From positions 1-47,171 of the forward strand of contig JBBSPV010000030.1 of NCBI GenBank assembly GCA_038258425.1: a DNA stretch of 47,171 nucleotides, given 5' to 3'. Positions 25,552 to 33,771 of the stretch are shown one piece after another (position 1 is the stretch's first letter; each line of letters opens with the position of its first letter). The translations under genes and the position numbers were made by a program. The notes below the pieces were generated by a model. The model was not told where the DNA came from. It searched no databases and saw only the letters and a list, made by a program, of their open reading frames with translations. The DNA is from DATLGB01 sp038258425. Lineage in GTDB: Bacteria; Actinomycetota; Thermoleophilia; Solirubrobacterales; Solirubrobacteraceae.

Positions 25552-27836
25552 TGGCCGGCCTGGACGGCGTGCTGCGCGAGGCGCTCGCTGCCCTGCGGGC
25601 CCAGCGCGGGCGCACCGCGCTGGCGGCGCTCGGCGTCCTGGCGGCCGCGCTCGTGGCCGGGGCGGCGGTCACCGTCGGCTACGGGCTCTCGACGGGCTTC
25701 GACCGGGCCGCGGACCAGGCCGACCTGCCGGACGTCATCGCCCGCTTCAGCGACGAGCGGGTCTCCACCGTCGACGCCCGGGTCGCGGGCCTGGCGAACC
25801 TCGAGGCCCGCGCCTACCGCTTCGAGCTGACCCGCCTGCCGCTGCGCAGCGGCTCCCACTTCACCGACCGCGGGGTGATCTCCGTCGTCCTCGGCCGCCG
25901 CCGCGGCTACGCCATCGAGGCGGGCCACGACCTGCGCGGGCGGCCGCGGGAGGTCGTCGTGGAGGCCGGCGTGGCGCGCGCCTGGGACCTCCATGTGGGC
26001 GACCGCATGCGGGTCGGGCGCCGGCTCGGGGAACTGCGCATCGTCGGCATCGCGTCCTCCCCGGACAACGTCGCCTTCCCGCTGGCCAGGACCGCGCGCG
26101 TCTACATCGACCGCGGCGTGCTCGACGCGCGCTTCGGGGACGTGGGCCGCATCCCGGCCAACGTCGCCCTGCTGTGGGTGCGCGATCGCCGCGAGACGCC
26201 GGTGACCCTCGCCCAGGCGCGGACGGTCGCGTTCGGGCTCGGCGATCTGCGCTTCATCACCCGCACCGGCGTGCGGCTGATCATCGACCAGGCCGCGGGC
26301 GTCGTCATCGCCCTGCTGGTGGCCTTCGCCCTCGTCGCGCTCCTCGCGGCGGGGACGATGCTCGCGGCCAACGCCCACGCCGAGGTCCAACGCCGGCTGC
26401 CCGCCCTCGGCGTCCGGCGCGCGCTCGGCTTCACCCCGGGGGGCGTGGTGGCGACCCACGCCGCCGAGGCCCTGCTCGTCGCCGTGCCGGCCGGGGCGCT
26501 CGGCCTCGGACTCGGGGCCCTCGCCGTCTCGGGTCCGTCGGGCGACCTGCTCGCCGCCCTCAACGAGGCCGGCCCGGGCTGGGCCCTGCTCGGGCCCCTG
26601 GCGCTCGCGTGGCTCACCGTCTGCGCCGTCGTCTGCGCGGCCGCCACCGTCCCGGCCTGGCGCGCCGCCCGCCGCCCGATCGCCCCCCTGCTGCGCGGGG
26701 GCAGCCTCGCGGACCGCACGCCCCAACGGGTCGCGAACCGCGGGGGACTCGCCGGCGTCGGCGCCCGCTTCGCCGTCGCCGGCCGCGCCCGCTGGGCCGG
26801 CTCGGTCGCGACGCTCGCCGTCTGTGCCGCGGTCGTGCTGCTCATGCTCTCGCTCGCCTCGCTGCTCGTGCGCCTGCGCGACGACCCGTCCGTGCTCGGC
26901 AAGCGCTACGACCTGACGGTCAACGCACCCGCCGGGCTGCTGCCGTCCATCCGCGCCGTGCCGGGCATCGCCGCCGCGACGCAGCGCTATCAGGTGGACG
27001 CCGCCGACGCCTTCCGGCTCGGCGAGCCGCTGCGGCTGGTCGCCTACCAGGGGCGCCACGAGCGCTTCGACGCCCCGCCGCTCGCCGAGGGCCGTCGCGT
27101 GCGGCGCCCGGGCGAGGTCGAGGTCGGGGCCGGTCTGGCCGACGAGCTCGGCCTGCACCCGGGCACGCGCCTGGCGACGCTGTCGCCCGCCGGGAAGGAG
27201 TTGCGGCTGCGGGTGGTCGGGGTCGTCCGGGCGCTCGACAACAACGGCCGGATCGCCTGGGTCAGCGAGTCGACGCTCCTCGACGCTGCGCCGGAGACGC
27301 AGGGTCAGGCGGCGATCCGCCTGGAGCCCGGCGCCGACGACGCGCGCGTGCTGGCCGGGCTGCGCCGGCTCTCGCTCACCCCGAACCGCGTGGCGGGGGC
27401 CACGACGCGCGACACGTCGTTCCTCGGGGTGCTCGCCGCGGTGCTGCGGGCCGTCGCGCTGCTCGTCGGGCTCGTCTGCCTCTACGCGCTGCTGCAGGGG
27501 CTGGCCATGACCGCCCGGGAGCGGCGCGGCGCACTCGCCGTCCTGCGCGCGTGCGGGGCCTCGCGCGGGGACGTCGCGCGCGTGCTGGCCGGCGCGGCGG
27601 CGGCCGTCGCCGTGCCGGCCGCGATCCTCGCCGTGGCGCTCGAGACGCTCGTCCTCGGCCCGCTCGTCGCCCGGCTCGCGGCCGGCTACGCGAGCCTGCC
27701 GCTGCGGCCGGGGCTCGCGCAGGTCGTCCTCGTGTGCGGCGGCCTCGCGCTGCTCGCCGCGCTATGCGCGGCCGGCGTCGCCCGCCGGATCGCCTCCGAG
27801 CCGGTCGTGGCCGGGCTGCGGGAGGACGTCGGATGA
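25551..27836 (+). CDS. FtsX/MacB-type ABC transporter permease
   Basis: A 761-residue membrane protein with two FtsX-type blocks. A first helix near residues 17-40 (ALAALGVLAAALVAGAAVTVG) precedes a large extracytoplasmic domain; helices follow at IIDQAAGVVIALLVAFALVALLA and two more before residue 380. The second half repeats this: a helix in SVATLAVCAAVVLLMLSLASLL, a second external domain, then three helices with LAMTARERRGALAVLRACGAS, the conserved loop of FtsX domains. This arrangement fits exporters of lipoproteins or peptides. The stop overlaps the lipoprotein gene (ATGA), so that protein is a likely partner. Confidence 0.88.
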   Translation: MAGLDGVLREALAALRAQRGRTALAALGVLAAALVAGAAVTVGYGLSTGFDRAADQADLPDVIARFSDERVSTVDARVAGLANLEARAYRFELTRLPLRSGSHFTDRGVISVVLGRRRGYAIEAGHDLRGRPREVVVEAGVARAWDLHVGDRMRVGRRLGELRIVGIASSPDNVAFPLARTARVYIDRGVLDARFGDVGRIPANVALLWVRDRRETPVTLAQARTVAFGLGDLRFITRTGVRLIIDQAAGVVIALLVAFALVALLAAGTMLAANAHAEVQRRLPALGVRRALGFTPGGVVATHAAEALLVAVPAGALGLGLGALAVSGPSGDLLAALNEAGPGWALLGPLALAWLTVCAVVCAAATVPAWRAARRPIAPLLRGGSLADRTPQRVANRGGLAGVGARFAVAGRARWAGSVATLAVCAAVVLLMLSLASLLVRLRDDPSVLGKRYDLTVNAPAGLLPSIRAVPGIAAATQRYQVDAADAFRLGEPLRLVAYQGRHERFDAPPLAEGRRVRRPGEVEVGAGLADELGLHPGTRLATLSPAGKELRLRVVGVVRALDNNGRIAWVSESTLLDAAPETQGQAAIRLEPGADDARVLAGLRRLSLTPNRVAGATTRDTSFLGVLAAVLRAVALLVGLVCLYALLQGLAMTARERRGALAVLRACGASRGDVARVLAGAAAAVAVPAAILAVALETLVLGPLVARLAAGYASLPLRPGLAQVVLVCGGLALLAALCAAGVARRIASEPVVAGLREDVG

Positions 27837-29242
27837 GGCACGCGTGGCTGCTCGTCGCGCTCGCGGTCCTCGCCGGCTGCGGCGACGACCCGCGCGGCGC
27901 CGCCGCCCCCGCGGTGTCGACCCGCCAGGCGACGCTGACCGACCCCGACGGCAACGGCGTGCTCGCCCGCGGCCCCGGCGAGCCGCTCGCCGACCACACC
28001 GACCTCGCGCCGGCGCGTGCGCCGGGTGCGGTGCTCGCGACGGTCGCGCAGCTCACCGACCTCCATGTGCGCGACGAGGAGTCGCCTTCGCGCGTGCCCT
28101 TCCTCGACCGCTACGGCGAGCCGTTCGACCCGACCTTCCGGCCCCACGAGGCGCTCAGCGCGCAGGTGACGGCCGCGGCGATCCGGGCCGTGGACCGGGC
28201 GCGGCCCGACGCGACGGTCGTCACCGGCGACGTGACCGACAACGCCCAGGTCGACGAGCTGCGCTGGGCCGTCAAGCTGCTCGACGGCGGCGTCGTGCGC
28301 CCCGACTCGGGCGCCCGCGGCTATCGCGGGGTCCAGAGCGCCGACGACCCGGACCCGTTCTACTACCGCCCGGACGTCGACCCACCGCGCCACCGGGGCC
28401 TGCTCGCCGCCGCCCAGCGGCCCGTGCGCTCGCCCGGCATCATCGGCCCGTGGTACGCCGTCCCGGGCAACCACGACGTGCTGCTGCAGGGCGAGCTCGC
28501 CCCGGACGCGCGTACGAACGAGGTCGCCACGGGCGACGAGCTCGTCACGTCGCTGAACCCGCGCGCGCGCCTGCCGCGCGCGAGCACGGCGAGCGCCGCC
28601 GTCGACGCGCTGCTCGGCGCCGCCGAGGGCGGGCGCACGATCCACGTCCCACCCGATCCGGCCCGGCGCTCGGCCACGAACGCCGAGACCGTCCGGGCCC
28701 TCACCCAGGGCCGGCGGACCCGCACGCCGGAGCGCGCCGACTACGTCGCGAACGTCGGCCGCGGCGTGCGGCTGGTCATGCTCGACCTCCCGAGCCGGAC
28801 CCGCGGCCAGGCCGCCGACGTGCAGCCCGCGCAGCTCACGTGGCTCGCAGAGCAGCTGCGATTGGCGGGCGACCGTCCCGTCCTGCTGGTCACCCACGAG
28901 CGGCCGCCCGAGAGCGTGCTGACCGTCCTGGACCAGGCGCCGAACGTGGTGGCCGCGGTCCACGGCGACACCCACCGCAACCGCCTGATCCCGCGCGGGC
29001 GCTACTGGGTGATCGGGACGTCGTCGCTGGCCGACTGGCCCATGCAGGCGCGCATGCTGCGCTTGCGCCGGACCGCCGGCGGCGGCCTCGTGCTGGAGAC
29101 CTGGATGGTCGACCAGGACGGTCGCGACCTTGCGGGCACGGCCCGCGCGTTGGCCCACCTCGACGCCCAGGGCGGCCGTCCACAGGGCTACCGCGGCAGG
29201 CGCTTCGACCGCAACGCCCGCCTCTACGAGCCGGCGCCCTAG
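27833..29242 (+). CDS. lipoprotein metallophosphoesterase (calcineurin-like)
   Basis: A 469-residue protein with a lipoprotein signal: LLVALAVLAGCGDD, with the lipobox L-A-G-C and Cys16. Metal-site motifs occur in order: QLTDLHVRDEE (D-x-H), VVTGDVTDN, YAVPGNHDVLL, VLLVTHERPP and AAVHGDTHRN. It should act outside the membrane on a phosphodiester, for example a cell-wall polymer, lipid or nucleotide. Layout and length recall the actinobacterial PPA1498-type metallophosphoesterases, from memory. Its ATG overlaps the permease stop, so it may be placed or delivered with the help of the exporter. Confidence 0.87.
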   Translation: MRHAWLLVALAVLAGCGDDPRGAAAPAVSTRQATLTDPDGNGVLARGPGEPLADHTDLAPARAPGAVLATVAQLTDLHVRDEESPSRVPFLDRYGEPFDPTFRPHEALSAQVTAAAIRAVDRARPDATVVTGDVTDNAQVDELRWAVKLLDGGVVRPDSGARGYRGVQSADDPDPFYYRPDVDPPRHRGLLAAAQRPVRSPGIIGPWYAVPGNHDVLLQGELAPDARTNEVATGDELVTSLNPRARLPRASTASAAVDALLGAAEGGRTIHVPPDPARRSATNAETVRALTQGRRTRTPERADYVANVGRGVRLVMLDLPSRTRGQAADVQPAQLTWLAEQLRLAGDRPVLLVTHERPPESVLTVLDQAPNVVAAVHGDTHRNRLIPRGRYWVIGTSSLADWPMQARMLRLRRTAGGGLVLETWMVDQDGRDLAGTARALAHLDAQGGRPQGYRGRRFDRNARLYEPAP

Positions 29243-29303
29243 TTGCCGCCCGGCGCGGCGCCCGTCACACTCCTCACCGCTCATCATCACGATCCCGTTC
29301 GGC

Positions 29304-29648
29304 GTGCAGATGTTCAAGCTCGCCGGCTACGTGCTCTGGCCCTTCGGGCGCACGGCGGTCAAGAGCCCCGACGCCAACGCGGCGTCGACGGTCGGCAACG
29401 TGCTGTGGGCGATCTTCCTCGGCATCCCCCTCGCCGTCGTGCACCTCCTCGCGGCGCTCGCCTGCCTGGCCGGCTGCGTCCTGCTGATCACCATCCCGAT
29501 CCTGGTCCCGTTCGCGGTGGCGAACCTCAAGATGACGGCGCTCGCGATCTGGCCCTTCGGACGCGAGGTCGTCGATCAGCAGACGCTGCGGGGCATCTAC
29601 GGGCGGTCGCTCGCCGAGCGGCCCGTGTCGGGGCCGCCGGCGGGCTGA
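29304..29648 (+). CDS. YccF-like inner membrane protein, N-terminally truncated (possibly broken)
   Basis: The frame reads LIITIPFGVQMFKLAGYVLWPFGR, then a second copy of the pattern ending LKMTALAIWPFGREVV. These are the two repeats of the YccF inner membrane domain (I-P-F-G-x-Q-x-F-K-L-A ... W-P-F-G-R). The first repeat lacks its leading hydrophobic helix. Similarity begins at about 29280, 38 bases after the metallophosphoesterase stop, and there is no in-frame ATG, GTG or TTG before GTG 29304. Either the gene lost its 5' end by deletion or it starts inside the repeat. About 114 residues remain. Function of the family is unknown. Confidence 0.55.
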   Translation: MQMFKLAGYVLWPFGRTAVKSPDANAASTVGNVLWAIFLGIPLAVVHLLAALACLAGCVLLITIPILVPFAVANLKMTALAIWPFGREVVDQQTLRGIYGRSLAERPVSGPPAG

Positions 29649-29659
29649 CCGCCCCGGCC

Positions 29660-31120
29660 TCAGGCCGCCACGGGCTCGGCCTCGCCCGCCTGCGCCGCGT
29701 CCCGGTGCGCCTTGGAGTCGCGCGTGCGGATCAGCAACAGCGCGAGCACCGCGCCCGCGAGGGCGAAGCCGGCCCCGACCTGGAAGGCGGCCTGGAAGCC
29801 CTCGGTAACCGCGACGCGGGGGTCGGCCGCCTGGATGCCCGCGGTCCGGCTGTTGGCGATCGAGGCGAGGACGGCGAGCCCGAGCGCGCCACCCACCTGC
29901 TGGGAGGTGTTGATCAGGCCGGAGGCCAGCCCCGCGTCGTCGGGCGCGACCCCAGAGACGGCCGCGACGGTCAGCGGCACGAAGGCGAAGCCGAGCCCGA
30001 CCGCCGCCAGCAGCGACGGGAAGAGCACGTCCCCGACGTAGGAGCCGTCGGGTGAGACGAACGAGAACCACAGCAGCCCCAGGGCGACGAGGACGAGCCC
30101 CGTCGCGAGCACGGGCTTGAAGCCGATGCGGGTCACGAGCGCCGCGGCCACGCCGGCGGAGACGATGATCCCGGCCGACAGCGGCAGGTAGGCGAGGCCG
30201 GCCTTCAGCGCCGAGAAGCCAAGCACCTGCTGGAGGTACAGCGAGACGAAGAAGAACATGGAGAACAGCGACATGGCGACGAACACCGCGGTGACGTTCG
30301 CGCCGGTCAGCGTCCGGTTGGAGAAGATCCGGAAGGGGACGAGCGGGCGCGGCCAGTTGCGCTCGATGGCCACGAAGGCGGCGATCAGGCAGAGTGCCAC
30401 CGCACCGAGGACGAGCGTCTGGGTCGAGGTCCAGCCGGCCTGGGGGGCGTCGACGAGCGCGTAGACGAGCAGCGACAGCCCGGCGGTGATGGTCAGCGCG
30501 CCGAAGACGTCGAGGCTGCGCTCACCCTCCGAGCGGCTCTCGGCCAGCACCCGGACGGCGCCGAGCGCGACGACGAGGCAGACCGGCACGTTGACGAACA
30601 GCACCCACTCCCAGCCGAGGCCCTCGGTCAGCACGCCGCCGAGCAGCACGCCCACCGCTCCGCCCGAGCCGGCCACCGCGCCCCACACGCCCAGCGCCCG
30701 GTTGCGCTCGGCGCCCTCGGCGAAGGTCGTGGTCAGGATGGAGAGCGCGGCGGGGCTGAGCAACGCGGCGCCGAGCCCCTGCAGGGCGCGGGCGGCGATC
30801 AGCTGGCCCTCGGACTCGCTCAGGCCGCCGAGCAGCGAGGCGAGCGCGAACAGCCCGAGGCCGAGAACGAACACCCGGCGGCGCCCGAAGAGGTCGGCGA
30901 GGCGGCCGCCGAGCAGCAGGAAGCCGCCGAAGACGAGCGTGTAGGCGTTGACGACCCACGACAGGTCGTCGCGGGAGAACTCGAGCGCTCGGCCGATGGA
31001 GGGCAGCGCGACGTTGACGATCGAGGCGTCGAGGATGACGACGAACTGGGCGGCGGCGAGCAGCAGCAGGGCCAGGCCCTTGCGCTCGACCGCGGGGGAA
31101 GTGGGAGCCATGGCCTCCAT
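29660..31120 (-). CDS. MFS transporter, DHA2 (EmrB/QacA) family
   Basis: A 486-residue protein with about 14 hydrophobic segments, the DHA2 layout. FVVILDASIVNVALPSIGRAL is the motif D1-type helix 1, GGRLADLFGRRRVFVLGLGLF is MFS motif A, and VWGAVAGSGGAVGVLLGGVLTEGLGWEWVLFVN carries motif C (G-x3-G-P-x-x-G-G-like) of antiporters. It likely exports drugs or small molecules using the proton gradient. Possible starts are GTG 31135, ATG 31120 and ATG 31111; 31120 is chosen without a strong Shine-Dalgarno. It diverges from the oligoendopeptidase gene (76 bases between starts). Confidence 0.9.
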   Translation of the reverse strand: MEAMAPTSPAVERKGLALLLLAAAQFVVILDASIVNVALPSIGRALEFSRDDLSWVVNAYTLVFGGFLLLGGRLADLFGRRRVFVLGLGLFALASLLGGLSESEGQLIAARALQGLGAALLSPAALSILTTTFAEGAERNRALGVWGAVAGSGGAVGVLLGGVLTEGLGWEWVLFVNVPVCLVVALGAVRVLAESRSEGERSLDVFGALTITAGLSLLVYALVDAPQAGWTSTQTLVLGAVALCLIAAFVAIERNWPRPLVPFRIFSNRTLTGANVTAVFVAMSLFSMFFFVSLYLQQVLGFSALKAGLAYLPLSAGIIVSAGVAAALVTRIGFKPVLATGLVLVALGLLWFSFVSPDGSYVGDVLFPSLLAAVGLGFAFVPLTVAAVSGVAPDDAGLASGLINTSQQVGGALGLAVLASIANSRTAGIQAADPRVAVTEGFQAAFQVGAGFALAGAVLALLLIRTRDSKAHRDAAQAGEAEPVAA

Positions 31121-31184
31121 CTTGCCGACTCGCACGCCCTCGTGCTCGGGCGTCCGGGCACCCTTGGCGCGTCGAACCCCTTAC

Positions 31185-31190
31185 TACGCT
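31185..31190 (+). promoter_or_regulatory. leaderless-type -10 box (TACGCT)
   Basis: TACGCT is followed by GCGGCC (6 bases) and the ATG of the oligoendopeptidase gene at 31197. TTGGCG lies 15 bases upstream (31164-31169), a possible weak -35. Confidence 0.5.
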
Positions 31191-31196
31191 GCGGCC

Positions 31197-33026
31197 ATGG
31201 CCGCGCCCCCCACACCCTCGGGCTCCGACGTCGAGCAGGTCGCCTGGGACCTCACCGACCTCCTCGAGCATCCGGACGCGCCGGACCCCGGCGCCGACGT
31301 CGACGCGAGCCTCGCCGCCGCCCGCGAGCGGGCCGAGGCGTTCGCGGCGGCCCACCGCGGGCGCCTCGCGAGCCTCGACGCCGCCGGCCTCGCTGCCGCG
31401 ATGCGCGAGCTCGGCGCCCTGGAGGAGCTCATCGGCCGCGCCTACTCCTACGCCGCCCTCGCCTTCGCCACCGACACCGCCGACCCGCCGCGCGGCGCCC
31501 TGCTGCAGCGCGTGCAGGAGCAGGCGACGGGCATCGGGACGCTGCTCGTGTTCTGGGAGCTCGAGTGGGCGGCGCTCGACGACGAGCGGGCCCAGGCGCT
31601 GCTGAGCACGGGCGAGCTGGACTTCTGCGCCCACCACCTGCGCTCGGCCCGGCGCTACCGGCCGCACCTGCTCACGGAGCCCGAGGAGCAGCTCATGGGC
31701 GAGAAGGCGGTCACCGGCCGCTCGGCGTGGGACCGGCTCTTCGAGGAGCAGGTCTCCTCCATCGAGGTCCGGCTGCCCGACGGAAGCACGGAGTCGCTCG
31801 AGGCGACCCTGGCCCGGCTCTCCTCGCCCGACCGCGACGTCCGGCGCGTCGCCGCGGAGTCGGTCACCGCCGCCCTGGCCCCCGGCCTGCGCACCCGCGC
31901 CTACGTGTTCAACACGCTGCTCGCCGACAAGGCGCTCGACGACCGGCTGCGCCACTACCCCACCTGGCTCTCGGCCCGCAACCTCGCCAACGAGGCGTCG
32001 GACGAGTCCGTGCAGGCGCTCGTGTCGGCCGTCCGCGCCCGCTACGAGCTCCCGCGCCGCTGGTACCGGCTCAAGGCGCGGCTGCTCGGCGTCGATCGCC
32101 TCGCCGACTACGACCGCATGGCCGCCGTCTCCGACGTCGAGGAGACGGTGCCGTGGGCCGAGGCGCGCGAGCTCGTCCACGACTGCTACGAGGGCTTCTC
32201 GCCCGAGCTCGGCGACCTCGTGCGGCGCTTCTTCGACGAGGCGTGGGTCGACGCGCCCATGCGGCCGAGCAAGCGCGGCGGGGCATTCTGCTCCTACACG
32301 GTGCCGTCCGTGCACCCCTACGTGCTGCTCAACTACACGGCTCGCCGGCGCGACGTGCTGACCCTCGCGCACGAGCTCGGCCACGGGGTCCACGCGGCCC
32401 TCGGCGGGACCCAGGGCGTCTTCCACATGGCCACCCCGCTGACCCTCGCGGAGACCGCGTCGGTGTTCGGGGAGACGATCGTCTTCGGCCGCCTGCTCGA
32501 GCGCGCCCAGACGCCCGAGTCGCGCCTGGACCTCCTCGCCTCGAGCATCGAGGGCTCCATCGCGACCGTCTTCCGGCAGGTGGCCATGAACCGCTTCGAA
32601 CACCTCGTGCACACGTCGCGCCGGGAGGAGGGCGAGCTCCCCGTGGACCGCTTCAACGCCCTCTGGCGGGAGTCGCAGGAGGAGCTGCTCGGCGACGCGG
32701 TCGAGGTCACGGAGGGCTACGGCTCGTGGTGGTCCTACGTGCCGCACTTCATCTCGACGCCGGGCTACGTCTACGCCTACGCGTACGGCCAGCTGCTGGC
32801 CCTGTCGGTCTACGCCCGCTACGAGGAGGAGGGCGAGGCGTTCGTGCCCGCCTACCTCGAGCTGCTGCGCGCGGGCGGCTCGCGCTCACCCGAGGACCTC
32901 GGGCGGATCGTCGGGATCGACCTCGCCGACCCGGGCTTCTGGGACCGCGGCCTCGATCTCGTCGAACGCCAGCTCGACGCGGCCGAGGCCGCGGCGCTCG
33001 ACACGGGCCGGCTCGGAGGGAGCTGA
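31197..33026 (+). CDS. M3 family oligoendopeptidase F
   Basis: A 609-residue cytoplasmic zinc metallopeptidase that cleaves short peptides. The zinc site HELGHGVHAAL is at residues 392-402, with the third ligand expected in ETASVFGET about 25 residues on. KRGGAFCSYTVPSVHPYVLLNY and YVPHFISTPGYVYAYAYGQLLAL, the substrate-closing tyrosine region, are both typical of PepF. Length is normal for the family. The ATG at 31197 follows a leaderless -10 box. Longer frame readings upstream are not used, since they cross the divergent exporter promoter. Confidence 0.94.
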   Translation: MAAPPTPSGSDVEQVAWDLTDLLEHPDAPDPGADVDASLAAARERAEAFAAAHRGRLASLDAAGLAAAMRELGALEELIGRAYSYAALAFATDTADPPRGALLQRVQEQATGIGTLLVFWELEWAALDDERAQALLSTGELDFCAHHLRSARRYRPHLLTEPEEQLMGEKAVTGRSAWDRLFEEQVSSIEVRLPDGSTESLEATLARLSSPDRDVRRVAAESVTAALAPGLRTRAYVFNTLLADKALDDRLRHYPTWLSARNLANEASDESVQALVSAVRARYELPRRWYRLKARLLGVDRLADYDRMAAVSDVEETVPWAEARELVHDCYEGFSPELGDLVRRFFDEAWVDAPMRPSKRGGAFCSYTVPSVHPYVLLNYTARRRDVLTLAHELGHGVHAALGGTQGVFHMATPLTLAETASVFGETIVFGRLLERAQTPESRLDLLASSIEGSIATVFRQVAMNRFEHLVHTSRREEGELPVDRFNALWRESQEELLGDAVEVTEGYGSWWSYVPHFISTPGYVYAYAYGQLLALSVYARYEEEGEAFVPAYLELLRAGGSRSPEDLGRIVGIDLADPGFWDRGLDLVERQLDAAEAAALDTGRLGGS

Positions 33027-33093
33027 CCTCCTGCGCCCGCACGGCCGCCGTGGGCTCACCCCCGCCGTCCTCGCGGCCCTCGCCGCCGCGCAG

Positions 33094-33771
33094 GTGGCCT
33101 ACGGCTACTCCACCCGGCGGCCGGCCCTGACCCGCGCCATGGTCGGGCTGATGCTCGCCACGTCCGTCGTCGAGGGGGCGCAGGCGCGGGGCTGGCGCCA
33201 CGGCGGCGTCCCCGCGCTGGTGGCCGGCGCGCTCGGGTTCGGCTCCGAGCTCGTGGGCGTCGCCACGGGCCGCCCTTTCGGGCGCTACAGCTACTCCGAC
33301 CAGCTCGGTCCCCGTCTCGCGGGCGTGCCGCTGCTCGCGGGCGCGGCGTGGGCGATGATGGCGCGGCCGGCCTGGATCACCGCCGGCTGGCTGACGCGCC
33401 GGCCGGCGCTGCGCGTGCCGCTCGCGGCGGGGGCGCTGACCGCCTGGGACGTGCTGCTGGATCCGCGCATGGCGCGCGAGGGCTACTGGAGCTGGCCGGC
33501 GGGCGGCCGCTACGAGGGGATCCCGGCCTCGAACTTCGGCGGCTGGCTGGTCACCGGGCTCGGCGCCTTCTCCGTCTACGCGGCCCTCGACGGCGACGCG
33601 TCCGCGGCCGTCGACGACGGCGCGCTGGCGCTGTACGCGTGGACCTGGGCCGGCGAGGCGTTCGCCAACGCCGCGCTCTGGCGGCGACCGGTCACCGCGG
33701 CCGCGGGGTTCACCGCCATGGGCGCCTTCGCGGCGCCCGCGCTGCGCGCGCGCGTCCGGGCCTCGCGATGA
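33094..33771 (+). CDS. CruF-like carotenoid biosynthesis membrane protein
   Basis: A 225-residue multi-helix protein of the carotenoid hydratase family (CruF/DUF422). GFGSELVGVATGRPFGRYSYSD, TAWDVLLDPRMAREGYWSW and GIPASNFGGWLVTG are its characteristic stretches, with acidic residues in the helices. CruF adds water to the 1',2' end of acyclic carotenoid ends. The frame is open upstream: LTPAVLAALAAAQVAYGY forms a likely first helix starting before GTG 33094, and CTG 33031 has GGAGGG ten bases before it, so the true protein may be 21 residues longer. The stop overlaps the desaturase gene (ATGA). Confidence 0.82.
   Translation: MAYGYSTRRPALTRAMVGLMLATSVVEGAQARGWRHGGVPALVAGALGFGSELVGVATGRPFGRYSYSDQLGPRLAGVPLLAGAAWAMMARPAWITAGWLTRRPALRVPLAAGALTAWDVLLDPRMAREGYWSWPAGGRYEGIPASNFGGWLVTGLGAFSVYAALDGDASAAVDDGALALYAWTWAGEAFANAALWRRPVTAAAGFTAMGAFAAPALRARVRASR

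Noticed and set aside
24813..27158. Upstream extension of hyuA to a 1464-residue protein
   Set aside because: The extra 782 codons run antisense to the ABC exporter genes and contain no domain; the DVGGTFTD start of the family is at ATG 24812.
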